Source: JACVRX01 sp963831385 (GTDB lineage Bacteria > Actinomycetota > Actinomycetes > Jiangellales > Jiangellaceae). From it: a stretch of DNA of 64,000 nucleotides. Positions 35,043-44,469 of this stretch are shown here, piece after piece. Positions within the stretch are counted from its first letter, which is position 1. Each line of letters starts with the position of its first letter. The DNA lies in contig CAWHPW010000011.1 in assembly GCA_963831385.1 (NCBI GenBank), positions 310,001-374,000 of the forward strand, in the 5' to 3' direction. The notes under the pieces were generated by a model, which worked only from the letters and a program-made list of their open reading frames with translations, searched no databases and was not told the origin of the DNA. The position numbers and the translations under genes were made by a program.

Positions 35043-36191
35043 CTACCGGTCCTCCGGGACGCGGTAGCGCCCTCGCCCGTGTCCAGTTCCCGCGGCCACC
35101 GCCATCTCGTAGACCGCCAGCACCTCGTCCGCGACGGTCGACCAGTCATAGCGCCGAACGGCGATCCGGGCGCGTTCGCTCAGCTCAGCCCGCCGGCCCG
35201 GGTCGGCCAGCAGCTCGAGCGCGGCCTTCGCCAGGGCCGGAGCATCGCCGACGGGAACCAGGGCGCCCAGACGGCCCTCGTCGACAACGGTGCGGAAGGC
35301 GACGAGCTCGCTCGCCAGGACCGGCGTTCCAGCCGCCATGGCCTCGGCGAGCACGATCCCGAACGACTCGTTCCCCGTATGCGGAGCGACGTACACGTCA
35401 CTCGAGGCGAACATCGCGATCTTGTCCTCATCGCTTACGCCACCGAGGAAGGTGACCGCGTCGCGGCAGTCGACCGGAATGGTGCGACGGATTTCGTCGA
35501 CGTCTCCCCGCCCGGCGACGAGCAGCCGAACCCCTGGCCGCTCGCGACAGATGGTCGGCCAGGCCTCCAGCAGGACCGGCAGTCCCTTGCGCGGTTCGTC
35601 CAGGCGACCCAGGAACGACAAGGTGCCCGCGTGGCCCTGCCACTCCGGTCGTGCGACACCGGCGGCGAATTTGTCGACGTAGAGCCCGTTGGGAATCACG
35701 ATCGGATCGCCACCAAGGTGCTGGACGACAACCGTTCGGGCCTCTTCGGAGACGGCGATCCGGGCCGAGATCTTTTCGATCGCGGACTGGAGGATGCCGA
35801 AGGCAGCACTCATCGCCCGCGAGCGGGGAGTTGCCTGATGAAAGGTGGCGACCACGGGCATGTCGGCCCACCACACGGCCAGCAGGCCGAGGCTCGGCGA
35901 CGCGGGCTCGTGCACGTGTAGCACGTCGAACCGCCCGTCGGACAGCCAACGCCTTACCCGGGAAGCCGATAGCGGGCCGAACGTCAGCCGGGCCACCGAG
36001 CCGTTGTAGTGAATGGGCACCGCTCGGCCGGCTGACACCACGTAGGGCGGCACCGGTGTCTCGTCGTCGGCGGCAGCCAGAACCGAGACGATGTGGCCGC
36101 GGCGCTGCAACTCCTCGGCCAGGTCGCTGATGTGCACCTGTACTCCACCGGGCATGTCCCAGGAGTACGGGCAGACGACGCCGATCTTCAC
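35043..36191 (-). CDS. pimA: Phosphatidylinositol alpha-mannosyltransferase PimA
   Basis: The enzyme transfers the first mannose from GDP-mannose to phosphatidylinositol at the inner face of the membrane. This GT4 (GT-B) enzyme has 382 residues. The N-domain has the glycine-rich YSWDMPGGVQVHISDLAEELQRRGH, and the C-domain has LSFLGRLDEPRKGLPVLLEAW and the EX7E motif in NESFGIVLAEAMAAGTPVLAS. It overlaps the acyltransferase stop by 4 bases and belongs to the PIM operon. Confidence 0.95.
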   Translation of the reverse strand: MKIGVVCPYSWDMPGGVQVHISDLAEELQRRGHIVSVLAAADDETPVPPYVVSAGRAVPIHYNGSVARLTFGPLSASRVRRWLSDGRFDVLHVHEPASPSLGLLAVWWADMPVVATFHQATPRSRAMSAAFGILQSAIEKISARIAVSEEARTVVVQHLGGDPIVIPNGLYVDKFAAGVARPEWQGHAGTLSFLGRLDEPRKGLPVLLEAWPTICRERPGVRLLVAGRGDVDEIRRTIPVDCRDAVTFLGGVSDEDKIAMFASSDVYVAPHTGNESFGIVLAEAMAAGTPVLASELVAFRTVVDEGRLGALVPVGDAPALAKAALELLADPGRRAELSERARIAVRRYDWSTVADEVLAVYEMAVAAGTGHGRGRYRVPEDR

Positions 36192-37138
36192 CAGCCGATC
36201 TCCGATGTCATGCCGATCCGGCCAGCCGCGGAATCCAGATCCGCGAGGAACAGAGGCTGCAGCATGTGCCAGTCGTGCGGATGGGCAACGATCGCCGGCC
36301 CGAACTCATCGGCGACGGCCTGGGTCATCCAGGCAACCCGAGCCGCTCCTCGCAGGTGGTCCGGCAGCGCGACTTCGTCATGAAACCTGATGACGAGCCG
36401 GTGCTCCGGTTCCATGCCCTCGTACCAGAGACTGGTGGGCACGAGCGCAGCTCCTGTACGCAGCGCCAAAGCCGCCGGACCGGCAGGCATCCGGGCCGTC
36501 TCGCCCAAGAGCTGGACGTCGATGCCGCGTCGGGACAGATCCCGGTCGGCAAGCAGCGGCACGAGTCGTGGCTCCCGCAGTCGAGCGGCCAGAGCGGTGA
36601 ACGGGTCGCTCGTGCCACCGGTCAGGGGAAGAATCTCCATCCCGAGACCCTCGCGATACGCCAGGAACCGCTCGAACAGCTGCTCTGGTCGCAGCCGCTC
36701 GGCCACGGTCGAGACGGGCGCACCGGTAAGGCAGGCCCATGCCCCCCCGTGATCCCAGTTGGCCATGTGCGGCAACGCGGCGACGACGCCGCGTCCCTCG
36801 GCCAACGGTGCCCGCATGTTGTCTTCGCCCATGACCCGCACCCGTGAGACGACACGATCCTTCGTCCAGTCTGGTATCCGAAAGGCATCGCACCAATAGC
36901 GCAGATACGACCGCATGCCGTGGCGTGATGCTTCGCGGACGATGGCCTGGTCGGTACTACCGACGGCCCTGGCCAGATTGGCCTCCAGGCGACGCACACG
37001 TGGTCCGCGGCGGCGCCATGCCAGGTCTGCGAAGCTGCGGAACATGGCGTAGGCGACGCCCTCTGGCAGATGACGCATTGCTGACCAGCCGCCCGTGTAT
37101 CCCCACAAGGTCAGCCGGTCGCCCAGCCTCTCGTTCAC
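36188..37138 (-). CDS. Phosphatidylinositol mannoside acyltransferase
   Basis: This LpxL/HtrB-like acyltransferase of about 316 residues adds a fatty acid to the mannose of PIM (PatA role, Rv2611c in M. tuberculosis). The catalytic HX4D motif is ALPHMANWDHGG, and LVPLLADRDLSRRGIDVQLLGE is a second family block. The start is GTG 37138, overlapping the pgsA stop by 4 bases; the ORF upstream of it is not coding. It is flanked by pgsA and pimA with overlapping ends. Confidence 0.94.
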   Translation of the reverse strand: MNERLGDRLTLWGYTGGWSAMRHLPEGVAYAMFRSFADLAWRRRGPRVRRLEANLARAVGSTDQAIVREASRHGMRSYLRYWCDAFRIPDWTKDRVVSRVRVMGEDNMRAPLAEGRGVVAALPHMANWDHGGAWACLTGAPVSTVAERLRPEQLFERFLAYREGLGMEILPLTGGTSDPFTALAARLREPRLVPLLADRDLSRRGIDVQLLGETARMPAGPAALALRTGAALVPTSLWYEGMEPEHRLVIRFHDEVALPDHLRGAARVAWMTQAVADEFGPAIVAHPHDWHMLQPLFLADLDSAAGRIGMTSEIGW

Positions 37139-37752
37139 GTCTGCTCGACCGTTGCCTGGGCGTGCACGGCGCGCATGCGCTGCACGACCGTCCACAGGCT
37201 CGCCGCCGCAAGCAGCCAGAGAACAACTTCCAGCACGGCCAGCGGTAGATCGAACCAGCCCACCAAACCGGTGGTGACGAGCACGGCAACCAACCGGTCT
37301 GCGCGTTCGGCAAGCCCGACGTCGGCCGTGTACCCGAGGCCCTCGGCGCGGGCCTTGGCGTAGGAGACGATCGCCCCGAGCGCCAAGCAGGCCAGGCAGA
37401 GCGCCGTCAGCCGCAGGTTGTCACCCCTGCCGGCGAACCACAGAGCCAATCCGATGAAGATCGCAGCGTCGCCCACCCGATCCAGCACCGAATCCAGGAA
37501 CGCTCCCCACGAGCCAGTCGTGGCAGAGAGCCGGGCCATGATTCCGTCGATGTTGTCGGAGAACACGAACGCCGTGATCACCAGCGTCCCGACGAGGAAC
37601 TCCCCGCGCGGGTAGAACGCGAGAGCACCCACGCATACGCCCAGAGTGCCGACGATCGTCACGGCATCGGCGCTGATTCCGAGCCGGAGCAAGCCCCGCG
37701 CTATCGGAGTGAACAGCCGCGTGACAGTCGCGCGGGCGATTCGGTTGAGCAT
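37135..37752 (-). CDS. pgsA: Phosphatidylinositol phosphate synthase (CDP-alcohol phosphotransferase)
   Basis: This membrane enzyme joins CDP-diacylglycerol and inositol phosphate, supplying phosphatidylinositol for PIMs. The 205 residues contain the CDP-alcohol phosphotransferase signature DNIDGIMARLSATTGSWGAFLDSVLDRVGD, with its Asp set, and about six hydrophobic helices. It is the first gene of the PIM operon. In other actinobacteria HIT and thrS lie immediately upstream on the same strand, whereas here an EF-G-like gene on the other strand intervenes. Confidence 0.93.
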   Translation of the reverse strand: MLNRIARATVTRLFTPIARGLLRLGISADAVTIVGTLGVCVGALAFYPRGEFLVGTLVITAFVFSDNIDGIMARLSATTGSWGAFLDSVLDRVGDAAIFIGLALWFAGRGDNLRLTALCLACLALGAIVSYAKARAEGLGYTADVGLAERADRLVAVLVTTGLVGWFDLPLAVLEVVLWLLAAASLWTVVQRMRAVHAQATVEQT

Positions 37753-37955
37753 GCCGGGTACGCGCTCCGTTCAGTCGGCAGGCGGCGCCATGTTAACCGC
37801 GGCGGCAGGGGACCTCGCCAACAGCCAGGCACTGTCAGGCATCCTCTTGTGCAGTATGGATGTGTCGGCCAGGGTGGCAGCACAGGGTATGTGGTTCAGG
37901 CCGGAGTGGCACCGGCATCGCCGGCCTCCGGGCATGAAATCTGGAGGCGATTGGC

Positions 37956-40109
37956 ATGGCGGACAAGACCCCCGGGGCGGCAGACGGCACAGTGCCGGCG
38001 GTCGACCAGGCCCGCGACGCACAGAACGTGCGCAACGTCGTGCTGGTCGGCCACACAGGTGCAGGAAAGACGACGCTGGTCGAGGCCCTGTTGGCAACGA
38101 CGGGGACCATCCACCGGGCCGGCCGGGTCGAAGACGGAACCACTGTCAGCGACCACGACGAAGCCGAACTGCGCCAGCAGCGCTCGGTCAGCCTCGCCCT
38201 GGCGCCGTTGACCCATCAGGGTGTCAAGGTCAACCTGCTCGACACTCCGGGCTATGCAGATTTCGTCGGCGATCTGCGAGCCGGGCTGCGAGCGGCCGAT
38301 TGCGCGCTGTTCGTCGTCTCGACCGCCGAGCCGATCGACGGCTCGACCCGCATGCTCTGGGCCGAGTGCGCTGCTGTCGAGCTGCCGCGGGCCGTCGTGC
38401 TCACCAAGCTTGACCATCCTCGCTCGGACTATGCAGACACCCTTGCCGCCTGCCAGGAGGCGTTCGGCGACAAGGTCCTTCCGCTCTATCTCCCGGTCGT
38501 CGACTCCGCCGGAGCCACCACCGGTTTGATCGGCATGCTCAGCGGGCGGTTGTTCGACTACACCGGCGGCACCCGCCAGGAGTCCGAACCGGTGCCAGAC
38601 GACGCAGACCGCCTCGAGGCTGCGCGCGGCGAGCTTATCGAGGGCATCATCGAGGAGTCCGAGGACGAAGGCCTCATGGACCGCTACCTCGGTGGCGAGG
38701 AGATCGAGCAGAAGGTTCTCATCGACGACCTCGAGCAGGCGGTCGCAAAGGGTTCGTTCCATCCGGTGATACCGGTCTGCGCGGCCACCGGACTAGGGAC
38801 CGCCGAGCTGCTGGAAATCGTCACTAGCGCGTTCCCCTCGCCCATCGACCATCCGATGCCCGAGGTCACCAGTATCGACGGAAAGCCCCGCAGTGGTCTC
38901 AACTCCGATCCGGCCGGGCCGCTGGTGGCCGAAATCGTGAAGACGACCACGGATGCCTACGTGGGGCGGATCAGTCTCGTCCGGGTGTTCTCCGGCACCT
39001 TGCGGCCAGACCAAACCCTGCACGTCTCTGGGCATTTCCTGGCCGATCGCGGGCACGAGGCGCACGACGAGGACGAGCGGATCGGCGCGGTGACCTCTCC
39101 GCTCGGAAAGACCCAACGTCCGGTGTCGTTCTGCGCGGCAGGCGATATCTGTGCCGTTGCCAAGCTGTCGCATGCCGCCACCGGCGACACGCTTTCCGCG
39201 AAGGACGACCCACTGCTCATGCGGCCCTGGCAGATGCCCGAGCCACTCCTGCCGGTCGCGATCGTCGCCCACGCCAAGGCCGACGAAGACAAGCTCTCTC
39301 AAGGGCTGCAACGGCTGGCGGCCGAGGATCCGACGCTGCGGCTCGAGAACAACCCCGAAACTCACCAGCTCGTTCTCTGGACGATCGGTGAGGCGCATGC
39401 CGACGTGCTGCTAGACCGCCTCCGCACCCGGTACGGCGTCGCCGTCGACCAAGTCGACCTGCGAGTGCCGCTCCGCGAGACGGTCTCCGGCTCGGCCCGA
39501 GGGCGCGGCCGGCACGTGAAGCAGTCCGGCGGTCACGGGCAGTACGCCGTCTGCGACGTCGAGCTCGAGCCGCTCCCCGAGGGCTCCGGCTTCGAGTTTG
39601 TCGACAAGGTGGTGGGCGGAGCTGTCCCGCGCCAGTTCATCCCATCGGTCGAAAAAGGTGTTCGGGCCCAGATGGAGAAGGGCACTACACCCGCGGGCTA
39701 CCCGATGGTGGATATCAAGGTCACCTTGGTCGATGGCAAGGCACACAGCGTGGACTCCTCCGATATGGCCTTCCAGACCGCCGGCGGGCTGGCTCTTCGC
39801 GACGCAGCTGCCGTGGCCGGTGTCAACCTGCTCGAGCCGGTCGACGAGGTAGGTGTCTTGGTGCCCGACGACTACGTCGGCGGGGTCATGGGTGACCTGT
39901 CCAGCCGCCGTGGCCGGGTGCTCGGCACCGAGCCGGTCGGCGAAGGGCGCACCCTGGTTCGCGCGGACTTGCCGCAAACCGAGATCGTGCGGTACGCGAT
40001 CGACCTGCGGGCGATGAGCCACGGCACCGGCACCTTCACCCGGACCTTCGCCCGGTACGAGCCCATGCCGCAGCACTTGGCCGCCAAGGCGATGGCCAAG
40101 GAAGCTTGA
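37956..40109 (+). CDS. Elongation factor G-like GTPase (EF-G2/FusA2 type)
   Basis: This translational GTPase paralogue of 717 residues has five EF-G-like domains. G1 is GHTGAGKTT (about 32-40), G3 DTPGY (96-100) and G4 TKLD (150-153, with Thr replacing the usual Asn). The C-terminal domain IV carries ESGRGRHVKQSGGHGQYAVCDVELEPL-like sequence. Related Rv0120c-type proteins have unclear function, because a canonical EF-G normally exists elsewhere. It converges on the HIT gene and interrupts the usual HIT-pgsA adjacency. Confidence 0.92.
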   Translation: MADKTPGAADGTVPAVDQARDAQNVRNVVLVGHTGAGKTTLVEALLATTGTIHRAGRVEDGTTVSDHDEAELRQQRSVSLALAPLTHQGVKVNLLDTPGYADFVGDLRAGLRAADCALFVVSTAEPIDGSTRMLWAECAAVELPRAVVLTKLDHPRSDYADTLAACQEAFGDKVLPLYLPVVDSAGATTGLIGMLSGRLFDYTGGTRQESEPVPDDADRLEAARGELIEGIIEESEDEGLMDRYLGGEEIEQKVLIDDLEQAVAKGSFHPVIPVCAATGLGTAELLEIVTSAFPSPIDHPMPEVTSIDGKPRSGLNSDPAGPLVAEIVKTTTDAYVGRISLVRVFSGTLRPDQTLHVSGHFLADRGHEAHDEDERIGAVTSPLGKTQRPVSFCAAGDICAVAKLSHAATGDTLSAKDDPLLMRPWQMPEPLLPVAIVAHAKADEDKLSQGLQRLAAEDPTLRLENNPETHQLVLWTIGEAHADVLLDRLRTRYGVAVDQVDLRVPLRETVSGSARGRGRHVKQSGGHGQYAVCDVELEPLPEGSGFEFVDKVVGGAVPRQFIPSVEKGVRAQMEKGTTPAGYPMVDIKVTLVDGKAHSVDSSDMAFQTAGGLALRDAAAVAGVNLLEPVDEVGVLVPDDYVGGVMGDLSSRRGRVLGTEPVGEGRTLVRADLPQTEIVRYAIDLRAMSHGTGTFTRTFARYEPMPQHLAAKAMAKEA

Positions 40110-40119
40110 CGGCATTCCT

Positions 40120-40156
40120 GTTGATCACGTTCACCAGGGTGGTGAACGTGATCAAC
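40120..40156. terminator. Bidirectional hairpin between EF-G-like gene and HIT gene
   Basis: A perfect 16-bp inverted repeat, GTTGATCACGTTCACC (40120-40135) / GGTGAACGTGATCAAC (40141-40156), has a 5-base loop. It sits between convergent stop codons and includes the HIT stop. There is no U-tract, as is common in actinobacterial terminators. The arm matches the core of the elements at 1980 and 33442. Confidence 0.75.
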
Positions 40157-40691
40157 GCGGCCAGTGCTCGCGGAGCAGATCGCGGGTTTCCGCGAGCAGC
40201 TGCGGCATGATCTTGGTCTGGCCGAGCACGGTGACGAAGTTGGCGTCACCGCTCCACCGCGGCACGACATGCTGATGCACGTGCTCGGACAGTGAGCCGC
40301 CGGCCACGCCGCCGAGGTTGATCCCGACGTTGAACCCGTGCGGACGAGAGGCGGCCTTGATGGCGACAACCGCGTCGCGGGTCATCGCCGACATCTCCTC
40401 GGCCTCGGTGCCGGTCAGGTCCTCCAGTTCGCCGACGTGCCGGTAGGTGACCACCATCAGATGGCCGGGGTTGTACGGATGCAGGTTGAGGACCGCGTAG
40501 ACCAGTTCCCCCCGCGCCACCACCAGGCCGCTCTCGTCGTCGAGGGTTGGAATGCGACATAGCGGGCAGCCCGCGTCCTCCTCGCGGCCGGTACCGGGCT
40601 CCCCCTTGATGTAGGCCATTCGGTACGGCGCCCACAACCGCTGCAGCCGGTCGTCGTCCAGGCCGGATGGAAATGCCTCGCGGTTGGTCAC
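40152..40691 (-). CDS. HIT-domain protein, Ap4A phosphorylase family (Rv2613c-like)
   Basis: The 179-residue product (GTG 40691, overlapping the thrS stop by 4 bases) has the histidine triad EHVHQHVV at H137, H139 and H141, and a CxxC zinc-type pair (C42, C45). The blocks GLVVARGELVYAVLNLHPYNPGHLMV and LHRLW-like RLQRLWAPYRMAYI are close to Rv2613c, which splits diadenosine tetraphosphate by phosphorolysis. A longer frame up to 41174 is a shadow of thrS. Co-transcription with thrS may help recycle Ap4A made by synthetases. Confidence 0.92.
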   Translation of the reverse strand: MTNREAFPSGLDDDRLQRLWAPYRMAYIKGEPGTGREEDAGCPLCRIPTLDDESGLVVARGELVYAVLNLHPYNPGHLMVVTYRHVGELEDLTGTEAEEMSAMTRDAVVAIKAASRPHGFNVGINLGGVAGGSLSEHVHQHVVPRWSGDANFVTVLGQTKIMPQLLAETRDLLREHWPR

Positions 40692-42694
40692 ACCTGGATC
40701 CGGCGGTCGACGGCGTCGACGATCTCGGCAACGGCGTCGGCGACGAGCACACCGTTCTTCTGCGAGCCGTCCCGATACCGGAACGACACCGCGTTCTTCG
40801 CGATGTCGTCGTCTCCGGCGAGCAGCATGTACGGCACCTTCTGCTTCTGGGCCGTACGGATCTTCTTCTGCATGCGGTCGTCCGAGGAATCGACTTCGAC
40901 CCGAATGCCGTGCCCACGCAGCAAGGCCGCGACCTTCTCCAGGTAGGCCACGTGCTGGTCGGTGATGGGGATGCCGACGACCTGCACCGGCGCGAGCCAC
41001 GGCGGGAACGCGCCGGCGTAGTGCTCGGTGAGGATGCCGAAGAAGCGCTCGATGGAACCGAACAGCGCCCGATGGATCATGTACGGCCGCTGGCGGGTCC
41101 CGTCGGCCGCCTGGTACTCGATGTCGAAGCGCGGCGGGAGCTGGAAGTCGACCTGCAGCGTGGAAAGCTGCCAACTCCTGCCGATGGCATCGGTGACGTG
41201 CACGTCGATCTTGGGCGCGTAGAAGGTGCCCTCACCCTCCCCGATCCGGTAGGGCAGCCCCGCCTTTCGCAGCGCCTGCTCCAAGGCGGCCTCCGCGGCG
41301 TCCCATTCACTGAGGTCGCCGACGTACTTGTCCGGCCGGGTCGAGAGCTCGGCAGTGAAATCGGTCAGCCCGTAGTCGCGCAGCAGTCCGATCACGAAGT
41401 CGAGTAGATCCGCAAGTTCGCCCTCGAGCTGGTCGGGTGTGCAGAAGATGTGCGCATCGTCCTGGGTGAACCCGCGGGCCCGGGTGAGGCCGTGCACGAC
41501 TCCGGACTTCTCGTACCGGTAGACGGTCCCGAACTCGAACAGCCGAAGCGGTAGCTCCCGATACGAGCGACCACGCGACTTGAAGATCATCACGTGCATC
41601 GGGCAGTTCATCGGCTTGAGGTAGTAGTCCTGCCCGGCTTTGCGGAGCTTGCCCTCGCTGTCGTACTCGGCGTCCATCTGCAAGGGCGGGTACATCCCGT
41701 CGGCGTACCACTCCAGATGGCCCGAGGTCTCGAACAGGGCGGACTTGGTGAGGTGCGGGGTGTACACGAGCTCGTAGCCCGACGCCTCGTGCCGCTTCCT
41801 CGCGTACTCCTCCATGACCCGGCGGATGACACCGCCTTTCGGATGCCAGACCGCCAGACCCGAGCCGATCTCGTCCGGGAACGAGAACAGGTCCAGCTCG
41901 GCGCCGATGCGGCGGTGATCGCGCTTCTCCGCCTCGGCGACGTGGTCGAGATGCGCGGTGAGTGCGTCCTTGGTCTCCCACGCGGTTCCGTAGATCCGTT
42001 GGAGCTGCGGATTGTGCTCGCTGCCTCGCCAGTAGGCCGCGGCGACCCGGGTCAGCTTGAAGGCAGGGATGTGTCCGGTCGTCGGCACATGTGGCCCGCG
42101 GCACAGGTCCTTCCAGACGAGCTGGCCGTCACGGCGAAGGTTGTCGTAGATCGTCAGCTCAGCGCCGCCCACTTCGGCCTCGGCACCGTCGGCGGCACTG
42201 GCCGCCTGTCCCCCCTTCAAGCCGATGAGCTCCAACTTGAACGGCTCTGCTGACAGCTCCGCCCGCGCCTGCTCGTCGGTCACCGCCCGGCGGCTGAAGG
42301 ACTGCCGCTCCTTGACGATCTGCTGCATCCGCTTCTCGATGCGCTTCAGGTCGTCGGGGTGGAATGGCTCCCGGACGTCGAAGTCGTAGTAGAACCCGTT
42401 ATCGATCGGCGGCCCAATGCCTAGCCTGGCGGCGGGAAACAGGCTCTGGACCGCCTGTGCAAGCACATGGGCGGTGGAATGGCGCAGTATCGACCGGCCG
42501 TCCACAGAGTCGATCCGCACCGGCTCGACCTGGTCGCCCTCGGCCATTTCCCGGCTCAGGTCGACCAGCTCACCGCCGATCCGGGCGGCGATCACGTCAG
42601 GCTCGTCGGCGAACAGCGCCCCGGCGGTCGTGCCCGCGTCGATCGATCGCTCACTGCCGGCAACGACGACGCGGATGACTGTGGACACGAACAA
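40688..42694 (-). CDS. thrS: Threonyl-tRNA synthetase
   Basis: This class II synthetase of 668 residues has a TGS domain (1-65) and an editing domain with HSTAHVLAQAVQSLFP and related His motifs. The catalytic core shows PMNCPMHVMIFKSRGRSYRELPLRLFEFGTVYRYE and the zinc ligands. A C-terminal anticodon domain (PVQVVGIPITDQHVAYLEKV) ends the protein. The listed first codon is TTG 42694; a GTG at 42688 is a reasonable alternative. No T-box leader is seen in the 63 bases upstream. Confidence 0.97.
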   Translation of the reverse strand: MFVSTVIRVVVAGSERSIDAGTTAGALFADEPDVIAARIGGELVDLSREMAEGDQVEPVRIDSVDGRSILRHSTAHVLAQAVQSLFPAARLGIGPPIDNGFYYDFDVREPFHPDDLKRIEKRMQQIVKERQSFSRRAVTDEQARAELSAEPFKLELIGLKGGQAASAADGAEAEVGGAELTIYDNLRRDGQLVWKDLCRGPHVPTTGHIPAFKLTRVAAAYWRGSEHNPQLQRIYGTAWETKDALTAHLDHVAEAEKRDHRRIGAELDLFSFPDEIGSGLAVWHPKGGVIRRVMEEYARKRHEASGYELVYTPHLTKSALFETSGHLEWYADGMYPPLQMDAEYDSEGKLRKAGQDYYLKPMNCPMHVMIFKSRGRSYRELPLRLFEFGTVYRYEKSGVVHGLTRARGFTQDDAHIFCTPDQLEGELADLLDFVIGLLRDYGLTDFTAELSTRPDKYVGDLSEWDAAEAALEQALRKAGLPYRIGEGEGTFYAPKIDVHVTDAIGRSWQLSTLQVDFQLPPRFDIEYQAADGTRQRPYMIHRALFGSIERFFGILTEHYAGAFPPWLAPVQVVGIPITDQHVAYLEKVAALLRGHGIRVEVDSSDDRMQKKIRTAQKQKVPYMLLAGDDDIAKNAVSFRYRDGSQKNGVLVADAVAEIVDAVDRRIQV

Positions 42695-42757
42695 TGATCG
42701 TAGCGACGGGCTGCGCGGCGACGCGCCTGGTTTGCCGCTGCGCTGCAGTCGTCGCCA

Positions 42758-43981
42758 TCAGGTGTGGTCGCGGAGCGCCCGGAACACGTGCACCGGGCGG
42801 GCAACGCCCTTGACCGACACCGGGCCGACGTCTTCGAACCGAACTCCGTTGGTGTTCGCGTGCGCTCGCGCTGTTTCACCCACCAGGACCTGCGCAGGCC
42901 CGGCCTGCGCCGCAAGGCGGGCGGCGACGATCACCGTGAGCCCGTAGTAGTCGCCGTCGGTGTACGTCATCGGGCCGGCGTTGACGCCGACGTGGGCCGG
43001 TGGGAGGCCGTGCTGCTCGGTCATCTCGACCAGATCGAGGGAGCCGAGCACCGCATTCGCTGGCTCGTCGAAGTGGAAGTGCACGCCGTCGCCGAGCATC
43101 TTCACGGCGAGACCGTCGTGCCGGTCGGCAACCTCCTGCATCACTTCGGCTAGGCGAAGCGCCATGTCGGTGGCGGCGACGTCCCCATGCTGATCGGTGA
43201 GCCGGGTCGAGCCGGAGAGATCCGCGAACACGCACGCCTCGGGATGGGGTGCCGGCCTGCGATGGAGGCCGGCCGCATCGAGCGCTGCCTCCATGTGAGC
43301 CAGCCGATGCTCGGTTGAGGACCGTTCGAAGTGGCGGCCATAAAGCCACGCGACGAGCTGATTGACGTAGGGGATCAGCCGCACCCCGATCTGCGTGAGG
43401 GCGGCATCGAGTGCCTCGTCGTCGGACAGGCCACGGCGCCGGAACGGCTCTTCGATCAGCTCGTGAAACGAGTGAACCTGATGCTGGGCGACTCGGCGGA
43501 CACCCTCACCCCAGACCCTGGCGGCGCGAAGAACCTCGGCCTCCCCGAGACCGGCCGTGAACAGGATCGACAGCTGCGAGACAACGGCCAGGTCGTCTTC
43601 TCGGACCGGGTCATCCTGCTGCGGATGTGGCAGGCCGAAGGCCGAGAAGATCCGCTCGAGCAGCCGGAACGACACACCCAGGTCCTCGCAGAGGTCAGCG
43701 TGCGTCCGACTCGAACGCGGGGGCGGATCGGGAAACCGGTCGAGGTAGGACAGCGAGAGCGCACCCGCCGACATCGCTTCGGCCACTCTGGCCGCCGGAA
43801 TGCCGGACGATTCCAGCTCTTCGACGAGCTGGGTGCGAAGCACGTCACCGCCTCCGAACGTCTCGTTCGGTCCGGACGCCCGCGCGACGATGCCCAGTTC
43901 TGCCAGCTCGCGCACGCGCTGCTCGCTCACGCCCGCTCGGCGTGCAACCTCTTCCTCCGTCAGTTCCACACGCGTAGACAA
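42758..43981 (-). CDS. Class III nucleotidyl cyclase with N-terminal regulatory domain
   Basis: The 407-residue protein has an adenylate-cyclase regulatory-type N-terminal domain (about 1-220, starting VELTEEEVARRAGVSEQ) and a C-terminal cyclase homology domain, as in Rv1264. Metal-binding Asp residues are in VFADLSGSTRL and KMLGDGVHF, and the purine-specifying Lys and Asp positions are kept. The transition-state Asn of the usual NxxAR motif is Ile (VIVAARLAAQ), while Arg remains. Activity may therefore be low. I start at TTG 43981, 9 bases after GGAAGGA; a frame to 44050 exists. Product probably cAMP. Confidence 0.85.
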   Translation of the reverse strand: MSTRVELTEEEVARRAGVSEQRVRELAELGIVARASGPNETFGGGDVLRTQLVEELESSGIPAARVAEAMSAGALSLSYLDRFPDPPPRSSRTHADLCEDLGVSFRLLERIFSAFGLPHPQQDDPVREDDLAVVSQLSILFTAGLGEAEVLRAARVWGEGVRRVAQHQVHSFHELIEEPFRRRGLSDDEALDAALTQIGVRLIPYVNQLVAWLYGRHFERSSTEHRLAHMEAALDAAGLHRRPAPHPEACVFADLSGSTRLTDQHGDVAATDMALRLAEVMQEVADRHDGLAVKMLGDGVHFHFDEPANAVLGSLDLVEMTEQHGLPPAHVGVNAGPMTYTDGDYYGLTVIVAARLAAQAGPAQVLVGETARAHANTNGVRFEDVGPVSVKGVARPVHVFRALRDHT

Positions 43982-44178
43982 CCAGAGCGATCCTTCCGTC
44001 GCCCCTGATCCCTGCCCAGGGCGTGGCCGCCCCGGCCGACGGCCGACCAATCCGGCCGAGGACCGACCACGAATTCACGTCGAGCGACCCAGGGTCCCCA
44101 CCCCTGCCTGAGCCGTTCCGGCCGGCAGACCGCCGGCCGGTCACCGCCCAGCAGGGGCACGAGGAAGGGAAGCTCCAC

Positions 44179-44442
44179 ATGTCCGGACTGTCCAGGCGCA
44201 GGTTCATCGGTGGCGCGGCCGCCGGTGCTGTTGCCGTCACTGCCGTCGCCGTTCCTGGAATGGCGGCAGCCGTCCCCGCCGACGACTCCCCAGACGACGC
44301 GCCGCTCGAGATGGCCGAGCCCGTCATCGCGCGCGTCCGCAACCTGCGTACCGGCGAAATCGCCTTGTACGTGGGAACCCAAGAGATCACCCACACCGAC
44401 CGGACCCTGGCCCGCCGACTGGCGCGAGCCGCGGCTCGCTGA
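44179..44442 (+). CDS. Small Tat-exported protein
   Basis: The 87-residue protein starts at ATG 44179 after GGAAGGGAAG. The N-terminus SGLSRRRFIGGAAAGAVAVTAVAVPG is a twin-arginine signal with an AAA cleavage region near residue 31. The short mature part (EPVIARVRNLRTGEIALYVGTQEITHTDRTLARRLARAA) has no recognised fold. It precedes the DUF4331 gene by 27 bases, with AAGGAG before that gene, so the two are probably co-transcribed. Function unknown. Confidence 0.8.
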   Translation: MSGLSRRRFIGGAAAGAVAVTAVAVPGMAAAVPADDSPDDAPLEMAEPVIARVRNLRTGEIALYVGTQEITHTDRTLARRLARAAAR

Positions 44443-44469
44443 GCCGACGACAGTCAAGGAGTCATCAGC

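Noticed and set aside
42695..42757. T-box leader upstream of thrS
   Set aside because: The 63-base spacer is too short and has no T-box sequence.
44118..44140. CCGGCCGG inverted repeat upstream of the Tat protein gene
   Set aside because: A short GC palindrome with a 7-base loop that is expected by chance at this base composition, with no other signal.
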